From positions 1 through 64,000 of the forward strand of contig NZ_CADEPL010000009.1 of the NCBI RefSeq assembly GCF_902829295.1: a stretch of 64,000 nucleotides of DNA, in the 5' to 3' direction. Made by a program: the position numbers and the translations under genes. This DNA is from Vogesella oryzae. GTDB taxonomy: Bacteria > Pseudomonadota > Gammaproteobacteria > Burkholderiales > Chromobacteriaceae. Shown in pieces: positions 41,164 through 52,927 of this stretch (within the stretch, counting starts at the first letter, position 1; each line of letters opens with the position of its first letter). Under the pieces are notes generated by a model that was not told where the DNA came from, made no database searches, and saw only the letters and a program-made list of their open reading frames with translations.

Positions 41164-41365
41164 GTGCCTGATGGTAGGCGGGGAGGCTGGTTCTCCCCGT
41201 TGTTCAAGGCCGGGCCCCGTATCGCGGGCGCCCGGCTTATAGTTGTTATAAGTGCTGTCGGCGTGTCTGGTTCCGGCTGTCCCCACAAGGGACAGGCGGG
41301 TGCAGGGTTTCCTGCTGCACTCTACCGACCGGGCACTCACCCTCCCGACTTGGAGTATTCCCGTT
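41164..41365 (+). promoter_or_regulatory. oppA-oppB spacer with five consecutive hairpins
   Basis: 202 bp. Stem-loops at 41179-41199, 41210-41235, 41236-41252, 41277-41295 and 41302-41315, with stems of 5-7 bp. None has a T-run. Such 3' structures after a binding-protein gene usually protect the upstream mRNA from exonucleases, so that the binding protein is made in excess over the membrane parts. TTGGAG precedes oppB. Confidence 0.6.
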
Positions 41366-42286
41366 ATGTGGTCTTACGCTTTTCGCCGCGTATTGATGAC
41401 GATCCCCACTTTGCTGCTCGTCATCACTGTCTGTTACCTGATGTTGCACGCCACCCCCGGTGGCCCGTTCGATAGCGAACGCAAGATTTCCGCCGCAGTG
41501 CTGGCCAACTTGCAGGCCAAGTACCATCTGGATTTGCCGCTGTGGCAGCAATACCTCTATTACCTGAAGAGCCTGCTGCAGGGTGACCTCGGCGCCTCTT
41601 TCCGCTACGCCGACTGGAGCGTGAACGATCTGGTGGCCAATGCGCTGCCGGTATCGCTGGCCATCGGCGGCGGCTCGCTGCTGCTGTCGGTGTTCATCGG
41701 TGTTGGCCTCGGCATCATCGCCGCGCTGCGCCAGAACAGCATCGTCGACTATCTGGTGATGCTGATCGGCAACCTGGGTAGCGCCTTCCCGTCCTTCATC
41801 ATCGGCCCGGTGCTGATCATGATCTTTGCCATCTGGCTGAAAGTATCGCCGGCCGGTGGCTGGAACGACTTCCAGATCAGCTATATGGTGCTGCCGATGG
41901 CGCTGCTCACCTTCATCAATATCTCGACCATCGGCCGGGTGATGCGCGGCAGCCTGATCGAAGTGCTGAACTCCAACTTCATCCGTACCGCCAAGGCCAA
42001 GGGCCTGCCGATGAGCACCATCGTGTTCCGCCATTCGCTGAAGCCGGCGCTGATGCCGGTGGTGTCGGTACTGGGGCCGTTGGCCATTTCGTCGATTACC
42101 TCCGCGGTGGTGACCGAGTCGGTGTTCTCGCTGCCGGGTTTGGGCAAGCTGATCGTCAACGGTGCGGCCAACCGTGACTACACCCTGGTACTGGGTCTGG
42201 TGGTGCTGGTGACCGTGGTTGCCGTGGTACTCAACCTGCTGGTCGATCTGGCGTACGCGCTGCTTGACCCGAAAATCCGCTACTGA
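41366..42286 (+). CDS. oppB: Oligopeptide ABC permease OppB
   Basis: 306 aa. Six transmembrane helices, the N-terminal TIPTLLLVITVCYLMLHATPGGPF and the EAA-loop region FIRTAKAKGLPMSTIVFRHSLK that contacts the ATPases. Start at 41366 (MWSYAFRRVLMTIPT); the open frame back to 41252 is not family sequence. Forms the channel with OppC. Confidence 0.95.
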   Translation: MWSYAFRRVLMTIPTLLLVITVCYLMLHATPGGPFDSERKISAAVLANLQAKYHLDLPLWQQYLYYLKSLLQGDLGASFRYADWSVNDLVANALPVSLAIGGGSLLLSVFIGVGLGIIAALRQNSIVDYLVMLIGNLGSAFPSFIIGPVLIMIFAIWLKVSPAGGWNDFQISYMVLPMALLTFINISTIGRVMRGSLIEVLNSNFIRTAKAKGLPMSTIVFRHSLKPALMPVVSVLGPLAISSITSAVVTESVFSLPGLGKLIVNGAANRDYTLVLGLVVLVTVVAVVLNLLVDLAYALLDPKIRY

Positions 42287-42306
42287 GCATCGCAAGGAAT
42301 CCGAAC

Positions 42307-43221
42307 ATGTTGAGAAGTAAACAGAAAGCCGCAGCCGAAGCCATTGCGGCCAACGTCAGCGCCTTGCCGGTAGACGGTCGCAGCCCGTGGCGCGATGCGC
42401 GCGAGCGTTTCCTGCGTAACAAGGCCGCCGTAGTCAGCCTGGTAATCCTGGCGCTGATTACCCTGGCCTGTATCTTCGGGCCGATGCTGCTGTCGCACAG
42501 CTACGAAGACACCGACTGGGAGGCGATGAGCCTGGCCCCGACCATGCTCAACGGCCACTACTTCGGTACCGACGAGCTGGGACGTGACCTCTTGGTGCGT
42601 TGCCTGATCGGTGGCCGCATCTCGTTGATGGTGGGCCTCCTGGCCACCATCGCCTCGGTCACCATCGGTATCGTGTGGGGCGCCACTGCCGGCTTCCTCG
42701 GCGGCAAGGTGGATACCCTGATGATGCGTATCGTCGACATGATGTACGCCGTGCCCTACCTGCTGATCGCCATCCTGATGGTGACCCTGCTGGGCCGCGA
42801 GTTCTACCTGGTGGTGCTGACCATCACCGTGTTCTCGTGGATGGACATGGCACGCGTGGTGCGCGGCCAGACGCTGTCGATCAAATCCAAGGAATACATC
42901 GAAGCGGCGCGCGCCATCGGTGTCTCCACCAGCAGCATCATCTTCCGCCATGTGGTGCCGAACCTGCTGGGCATCGTGGTGATCTACACCACCGTCACGG
43001 TACCGGGCGTGATCCTGACCGAATCGGTGCTGTCCTTCCTCGGCCTTGGCGTGCAAGAGCCGATGACCAGCTGGGGCGTGCTGATCGAAGACGGCACCGG
43101 CGTGATGGAAACCACCCCGTGGATCCTGCTGTTCCCGGCCGCGATGCTGTCCATCACCCTGTACTGCGCCAACTATATCGGCGACGGCATGCGCGACGCG
43201 CTGGACCCGAAGGATCGTTGA
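42307..43221 (+). CDS. oppC: Oligopeptide ABC permease OppC
   Basis: 304 aa. N-terminal OppC-type domain SPWRDARERFLRNKAAVVSL, six helices and an EAA loop YIEAARAIGVSTSSIIFRHVVPN. Pairs with OppB. 20 bp after oppB. Confidence 0.95.
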   Translation: MLRSKQKAAAEAIAANVSALPVDGRSPWRDARERFLRNKAAVVSLVILALITLACIFGPMLLSHSYEDTDWEAMSLAPTMLNGHYFGTDELGRDLLVRCLIGGRISLMVGLLATIASVTIGIVWGATAGFLGGKVDTLMMRIVDMMYAVPYLLIAILMVTLLGREFYLVVLTITVFSWMDMARVVRGQTLSIKSKEYIEAARAIGVSTSSIIFRHVVPNLLGIVVIYTTVTVPGVILTESVLSFLGLGVQEPMTSWGVLIEDGTGVMETTPWILLFPAAMLSITLYCANYIGDGMRDALDPKDR

Positions 43222-43231
43222 GGAGCACACC

Positions 43232-44230
43232 ATGAGCCTGTTGCAAGTAAAAAACCTGGGGGTACAGTTCCAGACCCCCGATGGCTACGTGTATGCCGTC
43301 AACGGAGTGAACTTCGAGCTGGAAAAAGGCAAGACCCTGGGTATCGTCGGCGAGTCCGGCTCCGGCAAGAGCCAGAGCGTGCTGGCGATGATGGGCCTGC
43401 TGGCCAAGAACGGCAAAGCCACCGGCGAAGCGCTGTATAACGGCCAGAACCTGCTGACCATGAGCCCCAAGCAGCTCAACGGCATCCGCGGCGACCGCGT
43501 GTCGATGATCTTCCAGGACCCGATGACCTCGCTGAACCCCTACCTGACGGTAGAGCGCCAGATGACCGAGGTACTGCAGCTGCACAAGGGCATGACCCGT
43601 CGCGAAGCCAAGAAGCGCGCCATCGAGCTCTTGGAAGCGGTACGCATTCCGGAAGCGGCACGCCGCATCGACATGTACCCGCACGAGTTCTCCGGCGGTA
43701 TGCGTCAGCGCGTGATGATCGCCATGGCGCTGCTGTGCGAGCCGGAAGTGTTGATCGCCGACGAACCGACCACCGCGCTGGACGTGACCGTGCAGGCGCA
43801 GATCCTCAGCCTGCTGAAAGACCTGCAGCGCGATTTCGGCACCGCCATCATCATGATCACCCATGACCTGGGCGTGGTGGCCGGCCTGTGCGAAAACGTG
43901 ATGGTGATGTATGGCGGCCGCGTGATGGAGTACGGCAAGTCCGACGACCTGTTCTATCACCCGACCCACCCTTACACCATCGGCCTGTTGGGCGCGCTGC
44001 CGCGTCTGGATCACGATGGCGACACGCTGGTGAGCATCCCGGGCAACCCGCCGAACATGGCGCACATGCCCAAAGGCTGCCCGTTCTCCGAACGCTGCGC
44101 CCACGCCAATGCCCATTGCGCCGAAGTGCTGCCGCTGCTGGAAGCCGCCGGCAACCATTCCTCCGTGCTGCGGGCCTGTCACAAGCCGGTAGCTGAACTG
44201 CAGATCATCAAGGAGAAGGCGCATGTCTGA
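43232..44230 (+). CDS. oppD: Oligopeptide ABC ATPase OppD
   Basis: 332 aa. Walker [10 protein letters not shown], signature [12 protein letters not shown], Walker [13 protein letters not shown], and the C-terminal oligopeptide-transporter domain with [15 protein letters not shown], whose cysteines may bind an Fe-S cluster as in related ATPases. Overlaps oppF by 8 bp. Confidence 0.95.
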   Translation: MSLLQVKNLGVQFQTPDGYVYAVNGVNFELEKGKTLGIVGESGSGKSQSVLAMMGLLAKNGKATGEALYNGQNLLTMSPKQLNGIRGDRVSMIFQDPMTSLNPYLTVERQMTEVLQLHKGMTRREAKKRAIELLEAVRIPEAARRIDMYPHEFSGGMRQRVMIAMALLCEPEVLIADEPTTALDVTVQAQILSLLKDLQRDFGTAIIMITHDLGVVAGLCENVMVMYGGRVMEYGKSDDLFYHPTHPYTIGLLGALPRLDHDGDTLVSIPGNPPNMAHMPKGCPFSERCAHANAHCAEVLPLLEAAGNHSSVLRACHKPVAELQIIKEKAHV

Positions 44231-45209
44231 ACGCCAGCCCATCCTGTCGGTCCGCGATGTCAAGGTGCACTTCCAGGTGAAGAGCAACAATGCCTGGCCG
44301 TGGACTCCGAAGAAAACCCTGAAGGCGGTCGATGGCGTCAGTTTCGACCTGTATGCCGGTGAAACCCTGGGCGTGGTCGGCGAATCCGGCTGCGGCAAGT
44401 CCACCCTGGCGCGCGCCATCCTCAACCTGCACCCGGCCAAATCCGGCGAAATCGTGTGGATGGGCCGCGACCTGCGCAAAGGCACGGACAAGGACTGGCT
44501 GGCGGTGCGCAAGGACATCCAGATGATCTTCCAGGATCCGCTGGCGTCGCTGAATCCGCGCATGAACATCGGCCAGATCATCGGCGAGCCGCTGCGCGTG
44601 CATCGTCCGGAGCTGTCAGGTGCCGAGATCGACAAGCGCGTGCGCGCCATGATGGCCAAAGTCGGCCTGCGCGAGCAGATGATCAACCGCTACCCGCACG
44701 AGTTCTCCGGTGGCCAGTGTCAGCGTATCGGCATCGCCCGCGCGCTGATCCTGGAGCCGAAGCTGATCATCTGTGACGAGCCGGTATCGGCACTGGACGT
44801 GTCGATCCAGGCGCAGATCATCAACCTGCTGAAGGACCTGCAGCGCGAGATGGGTCTGGCGCTGATCTTCATCGCCCACGATCTGGCGGTGGTGAAGCAC
44901 ATTTCCGACCGCATCCTGGTGATGTACCTGGGCCGCGAGATGGAGCTGGCGGAGAAACACGCGCTGTACGATGCGCCTAGCCACCCGTACACCCGTGCGC
45001 TGCTGTCGGCGATTCCGATTCCGGATCCGAAGCTGGAGAAGAACAAGCAGATCCAGATCCTGCAGGGCGACCTGCCCAGCCCGATGAACCCGCCGTCCGG
45101 CTGCGTGTTCCGTACCCGCTGCCCGCAGGCGCAGGAACGTTGCGGCAAGGAAGACATCGTGCTGCACGCGGTCAGCGACAAGTCGCAATCGTCCTGCCTG
45201 CTGGTGTAA
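44223..45209 (+). CDS. oppF: Oligopeptide ABC ATPase OppF
   Basis: 328 aa. Walker A GESGCGKSTLARAI, signature FSGGQCQRIGIARAL, Walker B IICDEPVSALDV, and the C-terminal GCVFRTRCPQAQERCGKED. Second ATPase of the heterodimer. Last gene of the operon, with a strong terminator after it. Confidence 0.95.
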   Translation: MSERQPILSVRDVKVHFQVKSNNAWPWTPKKTLKAVDGVSFDLYAGETLGVVGESGCGKSTLARAILNLHPAKSGEIVWMGRDLRKGTDKDWLAVRKDIQMIFQDPLASLNPRMNIGQIIGEPLRVHRPELSGAEIDKRVRAMMAKVGLREQMINRYPHEFSGGQCQRIGIARALILEPKLIICDEPVSALDVSIQAQIINLLKDLQREMGLALIFIAHDLAVVKHISDRILVMYLGREMELAEKHALYDAPSHPYTRALLSAIPIPDPKLEKNKQIQILQGDLPSPMNPPSGCVFRTRCPQAQERCGKEDIVLHAVSDKSQSSCLLV

Positions 45210-45245
45210 GGCGCTCAAGGTTGGCCGCATGCGGCCTGCTGACAG

Positions 45246-45270
45246 AAACCCCGCTACGGCGGGGTTTTTT
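45246..45270 (+). terminator. Intrinsic terminator of opp
   Basis: 8-bp stem AACCCCGC/GCGGGGTT (45247-45254 with 45259-45266), stable TACG loop, then more T (45265-45270). Copies of the TTGGCCGC word stand on each side (about 45221 and 45286). Confidence 0.92.
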
Positions 45271-45309
45271 CTTGCCGCTATTCTGGTTGCGGCCAACCTT
45301 GCTGGATCT

Positions 45310-46134
45310 TCAACCCAGTTGCGGGTAGCTCAGCAGCGCCAGATGCAGGCTGTTGAGCGCGCCATGCGCCAGGATCGCCCACCCTAGCTGCCCGCTGGCA
45401 CGGTAAATCAGCGCATAGCCGAGGCCGGCCAGACTGGCAGACATCACCCATACCGGCCCGCCGGCAGCATGGGCGACACCGAACAGCAGGCTGCAGGCCG
45501 ACATCTGCACCAGCGGCGGCCAGCTGGCGGGGAGCAGTTGCGGCAGGGTGCGGCGGAACAGCGCTTCTTCGGCGATACAGGTCAGCAGCAGGTTGCCGGC
45601 CAGCCAGTACGGCCACCACGTCGGCCATTTCACATCGATGCGTACCAGCCCCAGTAGCAGCGCGCTGGCGAGTGCCAGCAGCAGCAACAGCAGGGCCGAC
45701 GCCAGCTGCGGCCAACGTTGGCCGCGCAGCGCCGGCCGCCAGTCGTCAAACGCCAGTAGCAACAGCGCGCCGGCCAGCGCCTTGTCCAGCCCCCAGCGCA
45801 GCAGGTAGGGGCTGCTGTCGGCCGCCAGCCGGCCCTGCCATAGCGTCACGGTGTTGAACCCCGGCAACAAATGCAGCCCGAGCAGCAGCGCCAGCAACAG
45901 CAACAACCCGCGCGGGGCAGGTCGCTGCGGCTGGCGCAGCTGCCAGTACAGCAGCGCTGCGGCCAACAGCAGCACGGGCAAGGCGGAGAGGGTCAGCAAG
46001 CCGGCGGCTAGCGCGGCGGGCAGGGCGGCGATGAGCAGGCCGCAAGCGGCAGGGCGCTGGCGGGCCAGCAACAGCAGGCCGGCGGTGGCGAGCAGGGCGA
46101 AGGCAAGCAGTTGCAGCGGGGCGAGTGCAGGCAT
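45310..46134 (-). CDS. CPBP-family intramembrane metalloprotease
   Basis: 274 aa, strongly hydrophobic, about seven to eight helices. The three conserved CPBP (CAAX/Abi) motifs are visible in the C-terminal half: EExxxR in AEEALFRRTL, FxxxH in FGVAHAAGG, and HxxxN in HGALNSLHLALL. These form the catalytic Glu-His metalloprotease site in the membrane. Substrate unknown. The gene contains a perfect 18-bp palindrome of the TTGGCCGC word (45708-45725). It reads convergently with opp and follows secA on the same strand after a terminator. Confidence 0.88.
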   Translation of the reverse strand: MPALAPLQLLAFALLATAGLLLLARQRPAACGLLIAALPAALAAGLLTLSALPVLLLAAALLYWQLRQPQRPAPRGLLLLLALLLGLHLLPGFNTVTLWQGRLAADSSPYLLRWGLDKALAGALLLLAFDDWRPALRGQRWPQLASALLLLLLALASALLLGLVRIDVKWPTWWPYWLAGNLLLTCIAEEALFRRTLPQLLPASWPPLVQMSACSLLFGVAHAAGGPVWVMSASLAGLGYALIYRASGQLGWAILAHGALNSLHLALLSYPQLG

Positions 46135-46154
46135 GGCGGGATTTCGTCGGGCGT

Positions 46155-46183
46155 AAAAAAACCGCCAACGGCTGTTGGCGGTT
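46155..46183 (-). terminator. Intrinsic terminator of secA
   Basis: 10-bp stem AACCGCCAAC/GTTGGCGGTT (46160-46169 with 46174-46183), GGCT loop, then a T-run on the minus strand (46155-46161 as A). Confidence 0.92.
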
Positions 46184-46200
46184 AGTTATCGCGGCAAGGC

Positions 46201-48909
<2,709 letters not shown>

Positions 48910-49116
48910 CTTGTGGACATCCAGCGGCCAACGGCCGAATCGAAAAATGGGCCAGAGTTTAACACAGGCGAATCCCCAGTTAATGGGGGCGAGTTTGCAG
49001 CTAATCAAGAGCTGTGCTAACGGTCAGGCAATAAACCCTGGCCGGAACGTGGCAATCGGTATGGCTGGCGGGCATTTGGGCTACACTACACGCCGATTGT
49101 TTCGTCTTGTAAGCAC

Positions 49117-49542
49117 ATGAGCAGCCAACTCTTCAGCCACTTCGGCAAGAAGGACCAGCAACTGGCCGACCTGACCGCCGCGGCGCAGGCCATCCTGGCG
49201 CTGGACCGCGCCTTCAAGCGCCTGTTGCCCGGCCGTCTGGCCGAGCAGTGCCAGGTTGCCTGCGTGCGCGGTGGCGAACTGGTGGTGTTCGCCCACAACG
49301 GCACGGTCGCCGCGCGCCTGCGCCTGCTGGGCAATAGCGTGGTGGCGCCGCTGGCGCGCCAGGGCTACCCGCTGACCACGTTGCGGGTGAAGGTGCTGCC
49401 CACCCCGCCGCGCAAGCCGCGGCAGAAATCGTTTTCCCTGTCCGATGCCGGCATCGATGCCTTTGCCCGCGCCGCCGACGAAGTGCGCAATCCGGTAGTC
49501 AAGGGTGCGCTGCAGAAGCTGTTGCGCCACCACAAGGGCTGA
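49117..49542 (+). CDS. DciA-like (DUF721) protein
   Basis: 141 aa. N-terminal two-thirds match the DUF721/DciA pattern (LPGRLAEQCQVACVRGGELVVFAHNGTVAARLRLL...). DciA is the ancestral loader of the DnaB replicative helicase in bacteria without DnaC. The basic tail ends in LLRHHKG. Divergent from secA, a common arrangement in Neisseriales and Burkholderiales. The assignment to DciA is from family pattern only. Confidence 0.75.
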   Translation: MSSQLFSHFGKKDQQLADLTAAAQAILALDRAFKRLLPGRLAEQCQVACVRGGELVVFAHNGTVAARLRLLGNSVVAPLARQGYPLTTLRVKVLPTPPRKPRQKSFSLSDAGIDAFARAADEVRNPVVKGALQKLLRHHKG

Positions 49543-49718
49543 CATCCGCACCACCGTTACAGCCATCTTGTTGTCATCCCTGTAGGGCAGCATGCCGCTA
49601 GCTGGCAGGCTTGTTGCATCACTACCGCCACGGGTAAGCTGCCCGCCAGCAGCCGCAGAGCTGCCCGTGGGCCTGTGCCGCTTATCGGCGCCGGTCCGGA
49701 AACCAGGGATACCGGAAC

Positions 49719-51002
49719 ATGATTACGCTCAAGACACACCCGCTGCGCCGCAGCCTCAATGACGAGGCGCACGCGCGGCCGCCGGTGGCGATTCCGTCGC
49801 CGGCCAGACTGACCACCCTTACCTTGTTCTTCGATGAAGCCGAAGCCGAGCAACGCGCGGCCATGCACGATCTGGCCAACCGGCTGGGCTTGCCGCTGCC
49901 GGATGCCGGCCAGGTGCACTACACCGGCGTGGCCGGCGACCTGACCGTGCGCTGGGCGCTGCATACCGAGTTCGCGCGCTACAGCTTTGTGCTCAGTGGC
50001 GACTTTGTCGAACCGTTCGACCGTACCGCGCTGGATCGCCTGCCCGGCGACTGGCTTAACCAGCTGCCGGGCGAGCTGATGGTGGCGACCCATGCCGTGC
50101 TGCTGCCGGCCGAGCAGGAAGCGCCGGCGGCGGAGATCGCACAACGCTGGTTCGGCGGCCACGACCTGATCGGCGCCGAGATCGGCGATGGCAACGGTGT
50201 GGCCTATACCGACCTGCGCCTGCACCCGGACCCGCGGCTGGCGGAAGGCTTCAGCCGCTTCGTGCTGATCGACCGCGACATGGGGCCATCGCAGTCCGGC
50301 CGCATGGTGCAGCGGCTGTTCGAAATGGAAACCTATCGCCTGCTGGCCTTGCTGGCGCTGCCGGAAGCCAAACGCCAGATGCGCGAGCTGGACCGGCTTG
50401 GCACCTTGCTGCGCCGGGTCACCCAGCGCATGGCGCAACCGCAGGGCCACGACGCCGGCATGCTGGACGAGCTGACCGACCTGTCGGCACAGGCCGAGCA
50501 GCTGATCGCGCAGAGCCAGTACCGCTTCGCCGCCGCGCGCGCCTACTACCAGCTGGTAGGGCGCCGTATCGGCGAGCTGCGCGAACGGCGCCTGTCCGGT
50601 TTGCAGCCGTTTCACGAATTCATGGAACGGCGGCTGGGGCCGGCGATGGAAACCTGCGCCACCGCGGTGCGGCGCCAGGAACGGCTGATGACCCGGCTGC
50701 AGCGCAGCACCGCCTTGCTGCGTACGCGGGTGGAAGTGGTGCACGAGGAGCAGAACCGGGCACTGCTGGCCAGCATGGATCGCCGCGCCGCCTTGCAGCT
50801 GCGGCTGCAGGAAACGGTGGAAGGGCTGTCGGTGGGCGTGCTGACCTATTACGCGGTCAGCCTGCTGGGCTATCTGTTCAAGGCAGTTAAGGCCGCCGGC
50901 CTGCATCTCAATGTCGAACTGCTGACCGGGCTGTCGATCCCGGCGGTGGCTTTCAGCGTGTGGCTGGGCATGCGGCGGGTGAAGCGCGGACTGCAGCACT
51001 GA
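49719..51002 (+). CDS. DUF3422-family membrane protein
   Basis: 427 aa. N-terminal HPLRRSLNDEAHARPP is the family signature, with a long alpha-helical C-terminal part (about 250-370) and two hydrophobic segments at the end (VGVLTYYAVSLLGYLFKAV and LLTGLSIPAVAFSVWLG). The shape recalls a cytosolic domain plus coiled coil plus C-terminal membrane hairpin. The function of DUF3422 is not known. 176 bp separate it from the dciA-like gene. Confidence 0.85.
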   Translation: MITLKTHPLRRSLNDEAHARPPVAIPSPARLTTLTLFFDEAEAEQRAAMHDLANRLGLPLPDAGQVHYTGVAGDLTVRWALHTEFARYSFVLSGDFVEPFDRTALDRLPGDWLNQLPGELMVATHAVLLPAEQEAPAAEIAQRWFGGHDLIGAEIGDGNGVAYTDLRLHPDPRLAEGFSRFVLIDRDMGPSQSGRMVQRLFEMETYRLLALLALPEAKRQMRELDRLGTLLRRVTQRMAQPQGHDAGMLDELTDLSAQAEQLIAQSQYRFAAARAYYQLVGRRIGELRERRLSGLQPFHEFMERRLGPAMETCATAVRRQERLMTRLQRSTALLRTRVEVVHEEQNRALLASMDRRAALQLRLQETVEGLSVGVLTYYAVSLLGYLFKAVKAAGLHLNVELLTGLSIPAVAFSVWLGMRRVKRGLQH

Positions 51003-51179
51003 TCCGTGTGACGGCGCTTTTCGGCAATGGCCGGCGTGGCGACGCCGGCCATTTTTGCTGGTCTTGTTTAACGAAATCATTAAGCATTTGATGAAAAACA
51101 ACAACACAGATGCTTTAAGATTGCGGCCTTTGCTGCAAAGCGGCAAGAATGCGGTTTTTGCCTGTTCAGTGGTTTGAGG

Positions 51180-52808
51180 ATGTCGATTCCGTTTACGCGC
51201 CAACTGCGCCCCTTGTTGCTGTCTTTCATCGTTATCACGGTCACCCTGCTGCTGCTGCAAAGCGTCGGTGTCAGCGTCAGTCTGCAGCGGGTACTGGCCA
51301 GCAGCCAGCACGAGCATGCGGTCACCAGCAAGCTGACCGACAACATGAGCAGTCTGCGTTTCCACGTGGTGCAGATCCAGCAGTTCCTGACCGATGTCAG
51401 CGCCACCGGCGAGCGTGATGGCTTTGCCGATGCAGACGAGCACTACCATGCCGGGATGCAGAACCTGGACGCCATTGCGGCGCTGTCGCCGGAGCTGGGG
51501 CGCGATCTGGAGACGACGCGTCCGGCGCTGCAAGGCTTCTACGAGGTCGGCAAGCAGATGGCCGAGACCTATCTTGCCAGCGGTCGCGAGGCCGGCAACC
51601 AGCTCATGAAAGCCAGCGGCAGCGGCTTCGACGATCGCGCCGCCGCGCTGACCCGGGTGCTGGACAAGTTGCAGGCCGATGTGGCGGCCAACAATGCCCG
51701 GGCGGTGGCCGATAGCGAGGCGACGATAGAACACTCGCACCAGATTCTGCTGATTAGCGGCGTGCTGCTACTGGTGATGGTTGCCGGCGGCGGCTTGCTG
51801 CTGTATCGCCGGGTGTTCGGCACGCTGGGCGGCGAGCCGCTGGAGGCGATGAGCCAGACCCGCCACATCGCGGCCGGTGACCTGAGCCGCAGCCTGGCGG
51901 TGCCGGCCGGCCGGCAGGAAAGCCTGCTGGGCGCGCTGGTGGACATGCAGGACAAGCTGCGCGGCATCACCGGTCATATCCGCGAGTTGGCCGCACAGAT
52001 GCACGGCAATGCCCGGCTGCTGAGCAGTTCGGCGCAAGGGGTGCAGCAGGCATCGCACACCCAGGGCGAAGCTTCGCGCGCGATTGCGGTGTCGGTGGAG
52101 GAGGTGCTGCAAAGCATCGGCCAACTGTCCGACCAGCTGGAGCAGGTGAAGCAGGAGGCCTACGAGGCCGATGGCGCAGTGGTGGACTGTGCCACACTGA
52201 TCCACCATTCCGCCGACGGCATCAACGGTATCGCCGGCCATATCGCCACTGCCGCGCAGGCGCTGGAAGGGTTGCGCGAGCAAACCGCCACCATCGCCAC
52301 CATTACCCAGACCATCCACGATATTGCCGACCAGACCAATCTGCTGGCGCTGAATGCCGCCATCGAGGCGGCGCGGGCCGGCGAAACCGGCCGCGGCTTT
52401 GCCGTGGTGGCCGACGAAGTACGCAAGCTGGCCGAGCGCACCAGCCAGGCCACGGTAGACATCAGCAGCCAGATCGATGCGCTGGGGCAGGGCATGAACA
52501 CCGTGGTGAGCCGGATGCAGAGCAGTGTCACCGCCACCCGCGATGGCGTGGAGCAAAGCCGGCTGGCCAGCGCTGCGATCGGCGGCATCCGCGACAATGC
52601 GCGCCGCATCAGCAGCCATATCGAGGCGGTGGCGCTGGCGCTGCACGAGCAGCAGCTGGCAGTGCAGGACATCGCCCAGCGCGCCGAGGTGATTTCGGCG
52701 ATGACCGAGTCCAACCAGGGCAGTGTGGATGCCACCGCCAGCTCGTCGCAGCAGCTGAGCAGCCATGCCGACAGCCTGCACGAGGCGGTGGCGGTGTTCC
52801 GGCTGTAA
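51180..52808 (+). CDS. Methyl-accepting chemotaxis protein
   Basis: 542 aa. TM1 (about 14-34), a periplasmic helical ligand domain (about 35-185) of the four-helix-bundle type, TM2 (about 190-210), HAMP region and the signalling hairpin with the conserved tip [21 protein letters not shown] and [16 protein letters not shown]. No CheR-docking pentapeptide (NWETF-like) at the C-terminus, which ends in AVAVFRL. Ligand unknown. ATG at 51180 follows GTTTGAGG. Confidence 0.92.
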   Translation: MSIPFTRQLRPLLLSFIVITVTLLLLQSVGVSVSLQRVLASSQHEHAVTSKLTDNMSSLRFHVVQIQQFLTDVSATGERDGFADADEHYHAGMQNLDAIAALSPELGRDLETTRPALQGFYEVGKQMAETYLASGREAGNQLMKASGSGFDDRAAALTRVLDKLQADVAANNARAVADSEATIEHSHQILLISGVLLLVMVAGGGLLLYRRVFGTLGGEPLEAMSQTRHIAAGDLSRSLAVPAGRQESLLGALVDMQDKLRGITGHIRELAAQMHGNARLLSSSAQGVQQASHTQGEASRAIAVSVEEVLQSIGQLSDQLEQVKQEAYEADGAVVDCATLIHHSADGINGIAGHIATAAQALEGLREQTATIATITQTIHDIADQTNLLALNAAIEAARAGETGRGFAVVADEVRKLAERTSQATVDISSQIDALGQGMNTVVSRMQSSVTATRDGVEQSRLASAAIGGIRDNARRISSHIEAVALALHEQQLAVQDIAQRAEVISAMTESNQGSVDATASSSQQLSSHADSLHEAVAVFRL

Positions 52809-52811
52809 GCC

Positions 52812-52833
52812 TTGCGGCCAACGTTGGCCGCAA
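52812..52833. repeat. 22-bp palindrome of two TTGGCCGC words
   Basis: Perfect palindrome at 52812-52833 directly after the chemotaxis gene stop, followed by a third copy of the word at 52850-52857 in CCAACGTTGGCCGCA. It is likely a combined terminator/word site, like that after rodA, with a short A-run on one side. Confidence 0.85.
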
Positions 52834-52854
52834 AAACCGCCCGCCAACGTTGGC

Positions 52855-52893
52855 CGCATAAAAAAAGACCGCCATTCCTCGACAATGGCGGTC
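52855..52893 (-). terminator. Intrinsic terminator of prpE
   Basis: 10-bp stem GACCGCCATT/AATGGCGGTC (52867-52876 with 52884-52893), 7-base loop, followed on the minus strand by a T-run (A-run about 52860-52866 on the plus strand). 35 bp beyond the prpE stop. Confidence 0.9.
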
Positions 52894-52927
52894 CCAAGGG
52901 AGCCGGCGGCCAGCGGCCGCCTTGCTG

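Noticed and set aside
39256-41340. 694-codon open frame opposite oppA and pyrC
   Set aside because: Shadow of oppA; crosses the promoter and two genes.
45708-45725. Palindrome in the CPBP gene as an insertion or recombination site
   Set aside because: It is one more inverted pair of the window-wide word and keeps the reading frame.
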